Shown here: piece after piece, positions 12,744 to 19,389 of the stretch | Numbering within the stretch: the first letter of the stretch is position 1 | Layout of the letters: each line of letters opens with the position of its first letter | Assembly (NCBI GenBank): GCA_964529005.1 | Contig: CAZGUH010000052.1 | Location: 1-23,469, forward strand | Direction of reading: 5' to 3' | Length of the DNA: 23,469 bases | DNA from: CAZGUH01 sp964529005 | GTDB taxonomy: Bacteria; Actinomycetota; Acidimicrobiia; Acidimicrobiales; Ilumatobacteraceae | Made by a program: the position numbers and the translations under genes | Notes under the pieces: model-generated | Seen by the model: only the letters and a program-made list of their open reading frames with translations | Database searches by the model: none | What the model was told of the DNA's origin: nothing

Positions 12744-13072
12744 GCGGCCGCCACCTTCTTCGGCACGCACATGCGCCACGCGTCGAGGAGCAGCTCGCGC
12801 AGTTCGTCGACGTCGATGGCGTCGAGCCGGACGCACACCCACCGATAGCGCATGTCGGCCGGGCGCGGCAGGAAGAACGTGTCGGGCTCTGAAGCGACGA
12901 GCGCTTCGCGCTCCTCTTTGGGGAACGCGAACCCCATCGTCGTCTCGTCACGGGAGAACGCCGCGTAGACGATCTGGCCGACGCGGAACTTCACCTCGTC
13001 GCGCACGAGCGCTTCGTAGGAACGATCGAACGTCGCGGCGATGGCCCTCGCGTCGTCGATCGTGACGGCCAT
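12692..13072 (-). CDS. MmcQ/YjbR family protein
   Basis: A 126-residue cytosolic protein of the MmcQ/YjbR (DUF419) family, thought to have a DNA-binding-like CyaY fold but without an established function. Typical segments: TMGFAFPKEEREALVASEPDTFFLP (about residues 45-69), RYRWVCVRLDAID (75-87) and ELLLDAWRMCVPKK (93-106). The ATG at 13072 lies 3 bp after the stop of asd, so it is the last gene of the lysC-methyltransferase-asd cluster and is probably co-transcribed with asd. No Shine-Dalgarno sequence is evident, suggesting reinitiation after asd. The 3' end overlaps the convergent MazG-like gene by 52 bp. Confidence 0.87.
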   Translation of the reverse strand: MAVTIDDARAIAATFDRSYEALVRDEVKFRVGQIVYAAFSRDETTMGFAFPKEEREALVASEPDTFFLPRPADMRYRWVCVRLDAIDVDELRELLLDAWRMCVPKKVAAAYEQRHGIDAQRGHPPA

Positions 13073-13075
13073 CCG

Positions 13076-14095
13076 TCAGACGAACAGCTCGGCGATCTGC
13101 ACCGCGTTGAGCGCAGCCCCCTTGCGGAGGTTGTCGTTGCTGACGAACAGCGCCAGGCCACGGCCGCCGGGCGCCGATGGATCGGGGCGCACGCGGCCGA
13201 CGTAGGACGGGTCCTTCCCGGCCGCGTCGAGCGGGGTCGGGATGTCGCTGAGCGCGACGCCCGGTGCGCCCGACAGCACCTCGAGAGCGCGCGCCACGCT
13301 GATCGGCCGAGCGAACTCGGCGTTCACGCTGAGCGAGTGGCCGGTGAAGACCGGCACGCGCACGCAGGTGCCGGACACCGCGAGGTCGGAGATGCCGAGG
13401 ATCTTGCGGCTCTCGTTGCGCAGCTTCTGCTCTTCGTCGGTCTCGAACGAGCCGTCGTCGACCAGCTTGCCGGCGAGGGGCAGCACGTTGAAGGCGATCG
13501 GCCGAGCGAACTTCTGCGGCGCCGGCATCGACACGGCCCCGCCGTCGTAGGTGAGCTCGCGCGCGCCGCCGGCGACCTCACGCACCTGCTTGTCGAGCTC
13601 ATCGACGCCGGCCAAACCGCCACCGCTGACGGCCTGGTACGTGCTGGCGATGAGGCGCACGAGGCCGGCTTCGTCGTGCAGCGGCTTGAGGACGGGCATC
13701 ACCGCCATCGTCGTGCAGTTCGGGTTGGCGATGATGCCCTTCGGCGCCTCGTGGGCCGCCTGCGGGTTGACCTCGCTGACGACGAGGGGCACGTCGGGGT
13801 CCATGCGCCAGGCGCTGGAGTTGTCGACGACCTTCACGCCGGCGGCGGCGAACTTCGGCGCCAGCTCGCGCGACGACGTGGCGCCTGCGGAGAACAACGC
13901 CACGTCGAGGCCCCGGGGATCGGCGGTGGCGGCATCCTCGACGACGATCTCGCCGCCGTCCCAGGGCAACGCCGAGCCCGCCGAGCGCGCCGAAGCGAAG
14001 AAGCGCAGTTCGTCGATCGGGAACTTCCGCTCGGCGAGCAGGGCGCGCATGACGCCCCCGACCTGACCCGTTGCACCGACGACTCCGACACGCAT
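13076..14095 (-). CDS. asd: Aspartate-semialdehyde dehydrogenase
   Basis: Reduces aspartyl-4-phosphate to aspartate semialdehyde with NADPH, the second step toward lysine, diaminopimelate, methionine and threonine; cytosolic. 339 residues, the family norm. Seen: the nucleotide motif G7-A-T-G-Q-V-G13, SAGATSS (69-75), NSSAWRMDPDVPLVVSEVN (92-110), the catalytic Cys127 in NPNCTTM, SGGGLAGVDEL (157-167), the active-site His253 in FTGHSLSVN, and the C-terminal DNLRKGAALNAVQIAE. The ATG at 14095 is 7 nt behind TAGCCT, so it can be transcribed by itself as well as from lysC. It lies downstream of lysC, as in other actinobacteria, but here a methyltransferase gene separates the two. Confidence 0.97.
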   Translation of the reverse strand: MRVGVVGATGQVGGVMRALLAERKFPIDELRFFASARSAGSALPWDGGEIVVEDAATADPRGLDVALFSAGATSSRELAPKFAAAGVKVVDNSSAWRMDPDVPLVVSEVNPQAAHEAPKGIIANPNCTTMAVMPVLKPLHDEAGLVRLIASTYQAVSGGGLAGVDELDKQVREVAGGARELTYDGGAVSMPAPQKFARPIAFNVLPLAGKLVDDGSFETDEEQKLRNESRKILGISDLAVSGTCVRVPVFTGHSLSVNAEFARPISVARALEVLSGAPGVALSDIPTPLDAAGKDPSYVGRVRPDPSAPGGRGLALFVSNDNLRKGAALNAVQIAELFV

Positions 14096-14102
14096 GGCGG
14101 CC

Positions 14103-14108
14103 AGGCTA
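14103..14108 (-). promoter_or_regulatory. Candidate -10 element TAGCCT, leaderless start at 14095
   Basis: On the minus strand TAGCCT ends 7 nt before the asd ATG. CTGACC (14129-14124) lies 15 nt further upstream and is a possible weak -35. The rest of the 97-bp gap to the methyltransferase gene shows nothing else I can name. Confidence 0.6.
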
Positions 14109-14192
14109 ACGGCCGTCGTCCCAGGTCAGGCTGGAAAATGCTGGTCCACGTCGGCGCTCGCGCGGAACGACCCCTCCAACCGAGCCCACTCC

Positions 14193-15038
14193 TCAGGCGG
14201 GGGCGGCGACGCGCGCGAGCAGCCACCAGTGGCTGCGGTTGACGCCCTCGAAGGTGCCCTCGTCGACCCCGTCGATGTGGAACGGGCGCCGGCTCGGCGA
14301 CCGGTAGAGAAGGACGTTCGACAGCGGCCGCGGGCCCTGCCCGACGTGGTGCAGCACCTCGTGCGGCGACAGCCGGTTCGCCTGCCACCCCAGCCGCGAC
14401 GCCAAACGTTGACGCGCCAGCAGCTGCCCCAGGCCGGGCACGCGCCACAGCAGGCGCACGATGTTGCCGGCCGGCCACAGCACGATGTCGCTGCGGCTCC
14501 AGGTGCGGAAGTTCAGCGCCACCGTTCCGCCCGGCCGGGTGATCCGCAACGCTTCGCTGACCAGGCTGAGGGCGTCCTCCGCCTTGCAGTGCTGGAGCGT
14601 GATGTAGCTGAAGGTCACGTCGGCGGCGTCGTCGCCGATCGCCACCGTTCGGCCGTCGTCGACGTGGCAGGTCTGGAGGCGCCCGACGCGACCGAACTGG
14701 CTCACGGTCTGGCGGCAGCGTTCGAGGAACGCGGCGTCGAGGTCGCACGCGATGACGTGCCCGTACGCACGGGTGAACGCCGCCGTCATCCGCCCGATCC
14801 CCGAGCCGATCTCGACCAGCGTCTGGCGCTGGTTGTCGTCGCCGTCGAGACCGAACAGGTGCAGGAACGCCCCGACCTCGTGATCCCCGCTCTCGGTGAA
14901 CGCTCGCAGGGTCAGCTGTTCACCGGTGCGGTTGTTGAACACCCAGCCGGTCTCGCGCACCACCTCGTCGCCGCTGCGCTGCACCTCGCTGACGCGGCCG
15001 GCCGTCTTCCAGGGAACGAGCTGCGGGCGACGGGCCAT
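14193..15038 (-). CDS. Class I SAM-dependent methyltransferase
   Basis: A 281-residue cytosolic methyltransferase with unknown substrate. Rossmann core: motif I VEIGSGIGRMT (75-85), acidic motif II ending in CDLD (98-101), motif III VDDGRTVAIGDDAADVTFSYITLQHC and the later RITRPGGTVALNFRTW. The N-terminus (WVFNNRTGEQLTLRAFTESGDHE) and C-terminus (NRSHWWLLARV) are specific to this protein and do not match a known class that I recognise. It lies between lysC and asd on the same strand, 33 bp after lysC, with its own CACAAT hexamer 7 nt before the ATG. The position suggests co-expression with aspartate-pathway genes but gives no direct functional link. Confidence 0.85.
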   Translation of the reverse strand: MARRPQLVPWKTAGRVSEVQRSGDEVVRETGWVFNNRTGEQLTLRAFTESGDHEVGAFLHLFGLDGDDNQRQTLVEIGSGIGRMTAAFTRAYGHVIACDLDAAFLERCRQTVSQFGRVGRLQTCHVDDGRTVAIGDDAADVTFSYITLQHCKAEDALSLVSEALRITRPGGTVALNFRTWSRSDIVLWPAGNIVRLLWRVPGLGQLLARQRLASRLGWQANRLSPHEVLHHVGQGPRPLSNVLLYRSPSRRPFHIDGVDEGTFEGVNRSHWWLLARVAAPA

Positions 15039-15045
15039 CGGAGCG

Positions 15046-15051
15046 ATTGTG
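15046..15051 (-). promoter_or_regulatory. Candidate -10 element CACAAT, leaderless start at 15038
   Basis: On the minus strand CACAAT ends 7 nt before the ATG of the methyltransferase, the same hexamer and gap as before gluQRS. Confidence 0.4.
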
Positions 15052-15071
15052 TCAGGCTCGATCCAGCCGAG

Positions 15072-15584
15072 TCACTTGCGCTCCGGCAGCGGCGCCGAAT
15101 ACGCCTGCCCGCTGTCGAGGTCGAACGCTGTGTGCAAGGCGCGAGCGGCGCGTTCGAGATCGGCCGCCTTGGTCACCACGCTGATGCGGATCGTCGACGT
15201 CGAGATCATCTCGATGTTCACCTGCTCGTCGGCGAGGATGCGGAACATCTTGGCGGCGATGCCGGGGCTGGTCTTCATCCCCGCGCCCACGAGGCTGATG
15301 CGCGCGATGTCGTCCTCGTGCGTGACGCCACCGGCGCCGATCTCCTCCGCGACGCGCCGCACGATGGCCTCGGCGACGTTCATGTCCGCCTTCGGCATCG
15401 TGAAGGAGATGTCGGTCGTGCCGGCCTTGGAGGTGTTCTGCACGATCATGTCGACGTTGACGTTCGCCTCCGCCAGCGGCTCGAAGAGCGCCGCCGAGAT
15501 GCCGGGCCGGTCCGGCACCGACATGACCGTCACCTTGGCCTCGCTCATGTCGGTGACGACCCCGGAGATGATCGGCTCTTCCAT
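15072..15584 (-). CDS. lysC: Aspartokinase beta subunit from an in-frame internal start
   Basis: The same reading frame as lysC, restarted at ATG 15584, would give a 170-residue regulatory subunit made of the two ACT domains, beginning MEEPIISGVVTD. In Corynebacterium glutamicum and Bacillus subtilis II-type aspartokinases the beta subunit arises in just this way and the active enzyme is an alpha2-beta2 heterotetramer. Here the start corresponds to codon 247 of the alpha frame and is preceded by AGGAG with a 6-nt gap, which is hard to explain otherwise inside a coding region where most starts lack such a site. Position and length agree with the corynebacterial protein (about 172 residues starting near codon 250). 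Confidence 0.82.
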   Translation of the reverse strand: MEEPIISGVVTDMSEAKVTVMSVPDRPGISAALFEPLAEANVNVDMIVQNTSKAGTTDISFTMPKADMNVAEAIVRRVAEEIGAGGVTHEDDIARISLVGAGMKTSPGIAAKMFRILADEQVNIEMISTSTIRISVVTKAADLERAARALHTAFDLDSGQAYSAPLPERK

Positions 15585-16322
15585 GCTGGGCTCCTGGCTG
15601 GTGACCCACGTGCCCGGCTCCCACGTGAAGCTCGAGCGGACGTGGAGGGGAACGTTGTGGTTGCGGGCGAACTCGACCGAACGCAGCGCCAACACCTTGC
15701 TGCCGGCGCCGGCCATCTCGAGCATCTCGTCGAAGTTGACGTGCGCCAGCCGCCGCGCCTGCGGGACGATGCGGGGATCGGCGGAGAAGACGCCCGTGAC
15801 ATCGGTGTAGATCTCGCAGCTGTCGGCGGCGAGCGCGGCGGCGAGCGCCACCGCCGTGGTGTCGCTGCCACCGCGCCCCAACGTGGTGATCTCGCTGTCG
15901 GTGCTGATGCCTTGGAAGCCGGCGACGACGCACACCTTGCCCGCTTCGAGGGCCGCGCGCACCCTGTCGCCTTTGACCTCGAGGATCTTCGCCTTGCCGT
16001 GCGCCGTGTCGGTGATGATGCCGACTTGGCTTCCCGTGAAGCTCACCGCGTCGACACCGAGGTCGGCGAGCGCCATGCACAGCAGCGCCATGGACACCCG
16101 CTCGCCGGTGGTCAGCAGCATGTCCATCTCGCGGCCCGGCTGTGTCTTGGACACCTGGTTCGCGAGCGTGATGAGGTTGTCGGTGCTCTTGCCCATCGCC
16201 GAGACGACGACCACCACGTCGTTGCCGTGACGCCGGGTGAAGGACACGTTCTCGGCGACGGCACGCATCCGCTCCGGGTCGGCGACGGACGTGCCGCCGT
16301 ACTTCTGGACGATCAGGGCCAC
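15072..16322 (-). CDS. lysC: Aspartokinase, alpha subunit
   Basis: Phosphorylates aspartate to open the aspartate amino-acid pathway; cytosolic. 416 residues: amino-acid kinase domain (1 to about 245) with K7-Y-G-G-T-S, MGKSTDNL, the TTGERVSMALL segment and GRGGSDTTAVALAAAL, then two ACT domains (about 262-416) that bind effectors. The second half contains GTTDISF, matching the region where lysine/threonine feedback residues lie in Corynebacterium LysC, so concerted feedback inhibition is expected. I start at GTG 16322, giving MALIVQKYGG as in corynebacterial LysC; an ATG 12 codons upstream (16358) is possible but lies upstream of the TACCCT hexamer. An internal start gives a separate beta subunit. 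Divergent from the MFS gene. Confidence 0.96.
   Translation of the reverse strand: MALIVQKYGGTSVADPERMRAVAENVSFTRRHGNDVVVVVSAMGKSTDNLITLANQVSKTQPGREMDMLLTTGERVSMALLCMALADLGVDAVSFTGSQVGIITDTAHGKAKILEVKGDRVRAALEAGKVCVVAGFQGISTDSEITTLGRGGSDTTAVALAAALAADSCEIYTDVTGVFSADPRIVPQARRLAHVNFDEMLEMAGAGSKVLALRSVEFARNHNVPLHVRSSFTWEPGTWVTSQEPSMEEPIISGVVTDMSEAKVTVMSVPDRPGISAALFEPLAEANVNVDMIVQNTSKAGTTDISFTMPKADMNVAEAIVRRVAEEIGAGGVTHEDDIARISLVGAGMKTSPGIAAKMFRILADEQVNIEMISTSTIRISVVTKAADLERAARALHTAFDLDSGQAYSAPLPERK
15591..15595 (-). promoter_or_regulatory. Internal ribosome binding site for LysC beta
   Basis: AGGAG on the minus strand, 6 nt before ATG 15584, within the lysC coding region. It decides the internal start of the beta subunit. 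Confidence 0.75.
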
Positions 16323-16331
16323 GGGTCGAAC

Positions 16332-16337
16332 AGGGTA
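16332..16337 (-). promoter_or_regulatory. Candidate -10 element TACCCT, lysC start at 16322
   Basis: On the minus strand TACCCT ends 9 nt before the GTG of lysC. It favours the GTG over the upstream ATG at 16358. Further upstream, CCCGC-TCA-GCGGG (16363-16375) is a short inverted repeat of unknown meaning, placed between the two divergent promoters. Confidence 0.5.
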
Positions 16338-16414
16338 CCGCCCCGTTGTTGCCGGCACAGATCCCGCTCAGCGGGCACGCGGCAATCGAGACCGGGCTCA
16401 TCGACGCGCGGACG

Positions 16415-16420
16415 TAGGGT
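16415..16420 (+). promoter_or_regulatory. Candidate -10 element TAGGGT, leaderless start at 16429
   Basis: TAGGGT ends 8 nt before the GTG of the MFS gene, the same hexamer and gap as at 817-822. Confidence 0.6.
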
Positions 16421-16428
16421 CGGACGCT

Positions 16429-17643
16429 GTGCTGGGCCGGTTCGTCGATCCGTCGTTGCCTCCCGAGGTGCGCCAGCACATCACCGTGCTGACCGCCGCT
16501 CGGCTCGTCGCCTGCGCCGGTTACCGCTTCGCGCCGCCGTTCCTGGCGACGATCGCCAGCGGGCTGGATGTGTCGCTCGGAACGCTCGGCGTCGCGCTGG
16601 CGATCGCCGAGCTCGCCGGGCTGACCTCCCCGCTGATCGGCCGGCTCCTCGACGGCTGGGACCGCCGCCGGGGGATGGCCGTCGGGCTCGCCGTGCTCGC
16701 CGCCGGCGGCGTGATGACCGCGACCGCGACGCACGTCGCCACGTTCGCGATCGGTCTGCTGGTGCTCGGCGTGGGCAAGATCGCGTTCGATCTCGGGCTC
16801 GGCGCATGGATCGCCGATCACGTCCCGTTCGCACGACGGGGCCGCGTGGTCGGCCTCGCCGAGACGTCGTGGGCCCTCGGGCTGTTGCTCGGCGTCAGCG
16901 CGCTCGCGCTGGTGGTCGCCGCCGGGAGCTGGCGATGGGGGTACGCCGTGGCGGTCGTGGGCGTCGTGGTGATGGCGACGCTGGTCCGCACGCGGCTGAC
17001 CGTCGATCACACCGGGCCGCGGCCCGCCGCGGCGCACACGATGGACGTCGGGCCCTCAGCCAGCATCGGCCTCACCGGCTGGATCACGCTCGCTGCGATG
17101 TTCGCCCTGATGTCGGGCAGCCAGTTCGCGTTCGTCACGTTCGGGTCGTGGCTCGAGCACGACTTCGACTTCACCGCCCGACACCTCGCCGCGGTCACGT
17201 TCGGTCTCGGCGCGGCCGAGTTGGCGGCCTCGACGCTGTCCGTGCGCCGCACCGACGTGTGGGGCAAGGAGCGCAGCATCGCGCTCGGCGCGGCGATGAT
17301 GGCCCCGCTCGGAATCGGCGTCGCGATCGCAGCAGGGTCACTGCCCGCAGGGCTCGCTCTGCTCGGCGCGTACGTCTTCGCGTTCGAGTTCGCTGTCGTC
17401 AGCACGATGCCGCTCGGCACGCATCTCGTCCCCGGCGCGCCGGCGCGGGGTCTGGGAATGCTGATCGGCGCGGGAACGTGTGGCCGTGCCGTGTCGTCGA
17501 TCGCTGCCACCGCGATCTACGAGCGTCACGGCTTCGGCTGGTCGATGGCGGCCGGATCGGTCGCGGCGAGCATCACCGTGGCCGCGATCCTCACCCGCCG
17601 GGCGCGGCTCGGGCGCGAGGTCCTCGCCGTCGCCGGCCGCTAA
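16429..17643 (+). CDS. Major facilitator superfamily transporter
   Basis: A 404-residue inner-membrane protein with about twelve hydrophobic helices, of the proton-driven MFS type. Between helices 2 and 3 is GRLLDGWDRRRGMAVG (about 66-81), the loop motif of this superfamily in the form G-R-x-L-D...R-R-x. A second half-repeat begins near residue 215 after a cytosolic loop (VDHTGPRPAAAHTMD). The helix 11 region, STMPLGTHLVPGAPARGLGML, resembles drug and sugar efflux permeases of the AraJ type, but the substrate cannot be assigned. The start is GTG 16429, directly behind TAGGGT; the open frame upstream is a shadow of lysC. Its stop codon interlocks with that of nadE (CTAA at 17640-17643 holds both stops). 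Confidence 0.9.
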   Translation: MLGRFVDPSLPPEVRQHITVLTAARLVACAGYRFAPPFLATIASGLDVSLGTLGVALAIAELAGLTSPLIGRLLDGWDRRRGMAVGLAVLAAGGVMTATATHVATFAIGLLVLGVGKIAFDLGLGAWIADHVPFARRGRVVGLAETSWALGLLLGVSALALVVAAGSWRWGYAVAVVGVVVMATLVRTRLTVDHTGPRPAAAHTMDVGPSASIGLTGWITLAAMFALMSGSQFAFVTFGSWLEHDFDFTARHLAAVTFGLGAAELAASTLSVRRTDVWGKERSIALGAAMMAPLGIGVAIAAGSLPAGLALLGAYVFAFEFAVVSTMPLGTHLVPGAPARGLGMLIGAGTCGRAVSSIAATAIYERHGFGWSMAAGSVAASITVAAILTRRARLGREVLAVAGR

Positions 17644-19367
17644 CCCCGATAGCCGTTCGTGATCGGGAGCCTGCGGTCCTTGCCGAACGCCTTCGAGCTC
17701 ACCCGCACCCCCGGTGGGCACTGGCGACGCTTGTACTCGTTGACGTCGACGAGCCGTGCCACCCGCCGAACCGTCGCTTCGTCGAACCCGTCGTTGACGA
17801 TCTCCGACACCGTGTGGTCGTGCTCGACGTACAGCTCGAGGATAGGGTCGAGAACGTCGTACGGCGGCAGGCTCTGGTCGTCGCGCTGGTCCGGCCGCAG
17901 CTCGGCGGAGGGCGGCTTGGTGAGCACGGCCTCAGGGACGATCTCTCGCCCGGCGCGCTCGTTGACGTAGCGCGACAGCTTGTACACGTCGGTCTTGAAC
18001 ACATCCTTGATCACCGCGTAGCCGCCGACGCTGTCGCCGTACAGCGTGAAGTACCCGACGGCCGCCTCGCTCTTGTTGCCGGTCGTCAGCACCATCCATC
18101 GATGGGCGTTCGACAGCGCCATCAACGTCATGCCGCGCACACGGCTCTGGAGGTTCTGCTGCGTCAGATCGACGTCGGTGGTGCCGGCGTCGAAGTCGAC
18201 GCTCCCGCCGAGCATGTCGAGGTATGCCTGGAACGCAGGCTCGATCGGGATCGAGCGGTAGTCGATGCCGAGCGCGCCGGCGAGCGCCGCAGCGTCGTCC
18301 TTCGACCCCTCGCTGCTGTAACGGCTCGGCATGCTCACGCCGTGCACATGATCGGAGCCGAGGGCGTCGACCGCGATGCTGGCGACGAGCGTGGAGTCGA
18401 TGCCGCCCGACAGACCGATGACGACGTCGCTGAACCCGTTCTTGCGGACGTAGTCGCGCGTGCCGACGACCAGGGCTTCGTAGAGCTCGGCGATCGGGTC
18501 GAGCAGCGGCACGACGCTGCCCGGAGCGCTGGCGACGGGCTCGACCTCGTCGCTGACGTGCACGAGGGGCAGCTCGACATCGGTGCGCCGGCCGCGCGGA
18601 TCGAGCAGGCGCTTGCGGTACACCGGGTCGACGTCGACGGTCGTGACGATGATCTGCTCGGTGAACTGGGGACCGCGGGTGATCAGCGTCCCCGATGCGT
18701 CGAACACCATCGACGCGCCGTCGAACACCAACTCGTCCTGGCCGCCCACCTGGTTGACGTAGACCAGGGCGCAGCTGGCGTCGGCGGCTCGGGTGGCGAG
18801 CATGCGCTCGCGGTCGGAGGCCTTCCCCGCGTGGTACGGCGAGCCGTTGATGTTGATGTTGAGCTCGGCGCCACCGGCGGCCTGCGCGGCGAGGGGCCCG
18901 GCGGGGCTCCAGATGTCCTCGCAGATGCTGATGCCGACCTTGACGCCGCGCACGACGTACAGCTCGAGCGGATCGCTGGGATCGCCGGGCGTGAAGTAGC
19001 GCGCCTCGTCGAACACGGCGTAGTTGGGCAGCAACCGCTTCCGATAGGTGCCGAGCACCTTGCCCCCGTGGCACACGGCGGCAGCGTTGTAGAGGTCACG
19101 GTCGGAGTCGACGAACCCGACCACCGCGACGCAATTGCGGGTGCGCTCGGCGAACGTCGCCAGTGCGGCGATGTTGTCGGCGACGAAGCGCGGCTTGAGC
19201 ACCAGATCCTCCGGCGGGTAGCCGGTGATCGCCAGCTCACCGAAGGCGACGATGTCGCAGCCGGCGGCCTCGGCCTGCTCGTAGGCCGAGACGATGCGCG
19301 CGAGGTTGCCGCCGAGGTCGCCGACCGTCGGGTTCAGCTGGGCGAGGGCGATGCGCAGGCGAGCCAC
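17640..19367 (-). CDS. nadE: Glutamine-dependent NAD(+) synthetase
   Basis: Makes NAD from nicotinic-acid adenine dinucleotide, ATP and glutamine; cytosolic. 575 residues in two domains. The N-terminal glutaminase of the nitrilase fold has E44 (FGELAITGYPPED), K110 (YRKRLLPNYAVFDE) and C149 (ISICEDIW). The C-terminal synthetase starts near residue 290 and has the P-loop S321-GGIDS326, MPSRYSSEGSKDDA, TTGNKSEAAVGYFTLYGD and KPPSAELRPDQRDDQSLPPYD. The length fits the shorter bacterial two-domain form rather than the about 680-residue mycobacterial one. The start is GTG 19367, six nt behind TACCCT. It overlaps the convergent MFS gene by 4 bp and lies 22 bp after the stop of the secreted dehydrogenase gene. 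Confidence 0.97.
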   Translation of the reverse strand: MARLRIALAQLNPTVGDLGGNLARIVSAYEQAEAAGCDIVAFGELAITGYPPEDLVLKPRFVADNIAALATFAERTRNCVAVVGFVDSDRDLYNAAAVCHGGKVLGTYRKRLLPNYAVFDEARYFTPGDPSDPLELYVVRGVKVGISICEDIWSPAGPLAAQAAGGAELNININGSPYHAGKASDRERMLATRAADASCALVYVNQVGGQDELVFDGASMVFDASGTLITRGPQFTEQIIVTTVDVDPVYRKRLLDPRGRRTDVELPLVHVSDEVEPVASAPGSVVPLLDPIAELYEALVVGTRDYVRKNGFSDVVIGLSGGIDSTLVASIAVDALGSDHVHGVSMPSRYSSEGSKDDAAALAGALGIDYRSIPIEPAFQAYLDMLGGSVDFDAGTTDVDLTQQNLQSRVRGMTLMALSNAHRWMVLTTGNKSEAAVGYFTLYGDSVGGYAVIKDVFKTDVYKLSRYVNERAGREIVPEAVLTKPPSAELRPDQRDDQSLPPYDVLDPILELYVEHDHTVSEIVNDGFDEATVRRVARLVDVNEYKRRQCPPGVRVSSKAFGKDRRLPITNGYRG

Positions 19368-19373
19368 GAGCGC

Positions 19374-19379
19374 AGGGTA
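19374..19379 (-). promoter_or_regulatory. Candidate -10 element TACCCT, leaderless start at 19367
   Basis: On the minus strand TACCCT ends 6 nt before the GTG of nadE, inside the 22-bp gap after the upstream dehydrogenase gene. nadE therefore probably has its own promoter. Confidence 0.55.
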
Positions 19380-19389
19380 ACCGCGGCGC

